A stretch of DNA of 64,000 nt from Aestuariivivens sediminis (GTDB taxonomy: Bacteria; Bacteroidota; Bacteroidia; Flavobacteriales; Flavobacteriaceae), in assembly GCF_022662105.1 (NCBI RefSeq), contig NZ_JAKMCP010000002.1, forward strand, positions 248,001-312,000. Direction: 5' to 3'. The notes below the pieces were generated by a model. It made no database searches and was not told the origin of the DNA. It saw only the letters and a program-made list of their open reading frames with translations. Positions 63,101 through 64,000 of the stretch are shown here, piece after piece; position 1 is the stretch's first letter; the number at the start of each line of letters is the position of its first letter. Position numbers and translations under genes: made by a program.

Positions 63101-64000
63101 GATATGTATTGTTTTTCTGATAAAGTCGTCCTTCCCATGGGCCTAACTTTAAAGATGTATTATTTAATAACTTATTTTCAACAGCCTGATTTGCAATAAC
63201 CAGTTGATAATCTGTATATGAGCTGTTCAGTTCGAGGGCATCTTGGCTACTAGACATATTGAGTATTACTAAATAAGTAGCCTTGGCCCCAGTTCTCGTA
63301 TAAGCAAAAATATTTGGATGCTCCGGTGCTATGTCCTGATAGTCCCCATAAATTAAACCCTCATTATCTTGACGAATATCAAGGAGTTTTCTATAAAAAT
63401 GAAAAATAGAATTAGGATCTTCTAAATTATCCTTAACATTTATCCTGGTATAGTTCGGATTAATTGCAAGCCAAGACGTATCCCCGGACGTAAAACCGGC
63501 TTGATCCTCATCAGACCACTGCATAGGCGTACGCGCGTGATCTCTTCCCGATTGATTCAATTCTTCCAAATAGGTTTCCGGACTAATCCCACTGGCGAGC
63601 ACTTTAGCATAGTTCCCTTTTATTTCTACATCATCGAACTGGTCAAACGACGCAAATGGGAAATTGGTCATCCCAATCTCATCTCCCTGATATAAAAATG
63701 GTGTACCTCTTTGGGTAAGTAAGAGCATGGCAAGCAACTTGGCAGAAGGCTCTCGAAATTCCGGAGAATCGTCTCCAAATTTACTTACTGTTCTTGGATT
63801 ATCATGGTTCGTTAAAAAAATAGTGGGCCAATTGTAATAGTTTACATCACATTGCTCCTTAACTAATTTTTTAAATTCGGTCAAGGACCAGTCATTTTGA
63901 TACCAATTGTCCCGTCCTATCCTGGCCACATCAAACCAAAAGGCCAGATCAATTTCTTCATTACGTTCATCGGTCAGTTCCATCGTCATTTCTGGAGTCC
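63081..64000 (-). CDS. GH13 alpha-glucosidase (oligo-1,6-glucosidase-like), 3' part
   Basis: The frame is open to the right edge, so only the C-terminal 306 or so residues are present; the ATG at 63989 is internal (TPE precedes it in frame). FLTNHDNPRTVSKFGDD is GH13 region IV with the third catalytic Asp, followed by GTPFLYQGDEIGMTNF, typical of oligo-1,6-glucosidases (MalL-like). Nucleophile and acid/base lie outside the window. It overlaps the GH97 start. Confidence 0.88.
   Translation of the reverse strand, partial: TPEMTMELTDERNEEIDLAFWFDVARIGRDNWYQNDWSLTEFKKLVKEQCDVNYYNWPTIFLTNHDNPRTVSKFGDDSPEFREPSAKLLAMLLLTQRGTPFLYQGDEIGMTNFPFASFDQFDDVEIKGNYAKVLASGISPETYLEELNQSGRDHARTPMQWSDEDQAGFTSGDTSWLAINPNYTRINVKDNLEDPNSIFHFYRKLLDIRQDNEGLIYGDYQDIAPEHPNIFAYTRTGAKATYLVILNMSSSQDALELNSSYTDYQLVIANQAVENKLLNNTSLKLGPWEGRLYQKNNTYHENIKN

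Overview
The window is a chromosomal segment of a marine-type flavobacterium (Bacteroidota, Flavobacteriaceae). It is AT-rich and has Bacteroidota -7 motifs (TAnnTTTG). It carries hallmark genes: sprA of the type IX secretion/gliding system next to ruvA, maeB and gcvH, plus remB, a PorP/SprF-like gene, NADP-malic enzyme fused to a phosphotransacetylase-like domain, and a SusB-like GH97 enzyme. No rRNA, tRNA, CRISPR array, integrase or transposase was recognised.

Layout. 1-1096: 3' part of a GH3-family gene. 1322-4759: proteostasis block tig-clpP-clpX (minus strand). 4983-7911: small holin-like membrane protein, a methyltransferase lodged between an alpha/beta hydrolase and a second copy of that hydrolase's 3' end, and pdxJ. 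7992-16649: envelope run on the plus strand (CBS protein, nadK, DUF6089 barrel, uppS, bamA, two OmpH/Skp-like chaperones, murI). 16813-22902: gamma-carbonic anhydrase, PorP/SprF-like protein, a NifU-type scaffold with two Nfu N-domains, a YyaL-type thioredoxin lipoprotein, DUF1304, MscS. 22952-29250: a MacAB-TolC-like efflux operon ending in tsaB. 29343-34801: cytochrome oxidase cluster (cyoE, two subunit III genes, subunit IV, two SCO-like proteins, DUF420, a small CxxC protein). 34947-39636: metallo-beta-lactamase-fold protein, remB, tonB, vanZ-like, gcvH. 39703-49895: sprA, ruvA, maeB. 50112-64000: a saccharide locus on the minus strand (two PfkB sugar kinases, a GH13_18 sucrose-phosphorylase-like enzyme, a GH13 lipoprotein, GH37 trehalase, three MFS permeases, GH97, partial GH13).

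How it fits together. The saccharide locus looks like a self-contained route for sucrose, trehalose and short alpha-glucans: lipoprotein GH13 and GH97 enzymes outside the cytoplasm, three MFS permeases for uptake, and cytoplasmic trehalase, sucrose phosphorylase and fructokinase-type kinases. No SusC/SusD pair or regulator lies inside the window. A perfect LacI-type palindrome sits upstream of the kinase/phosphorylase genes.

The observations most worth checking are: the duplicated hydrolase 3' end flanking the methyltransferase; a sugar kinase that seems to start at ATT; an EF-hand-like motif in the trehalase like that of fungal neutral trehalases; a TonB-C-like domain at the N-terminus of RemB; a nine-G tract inside sprA; and a SCO-like protein without its copper-binding cysteines.
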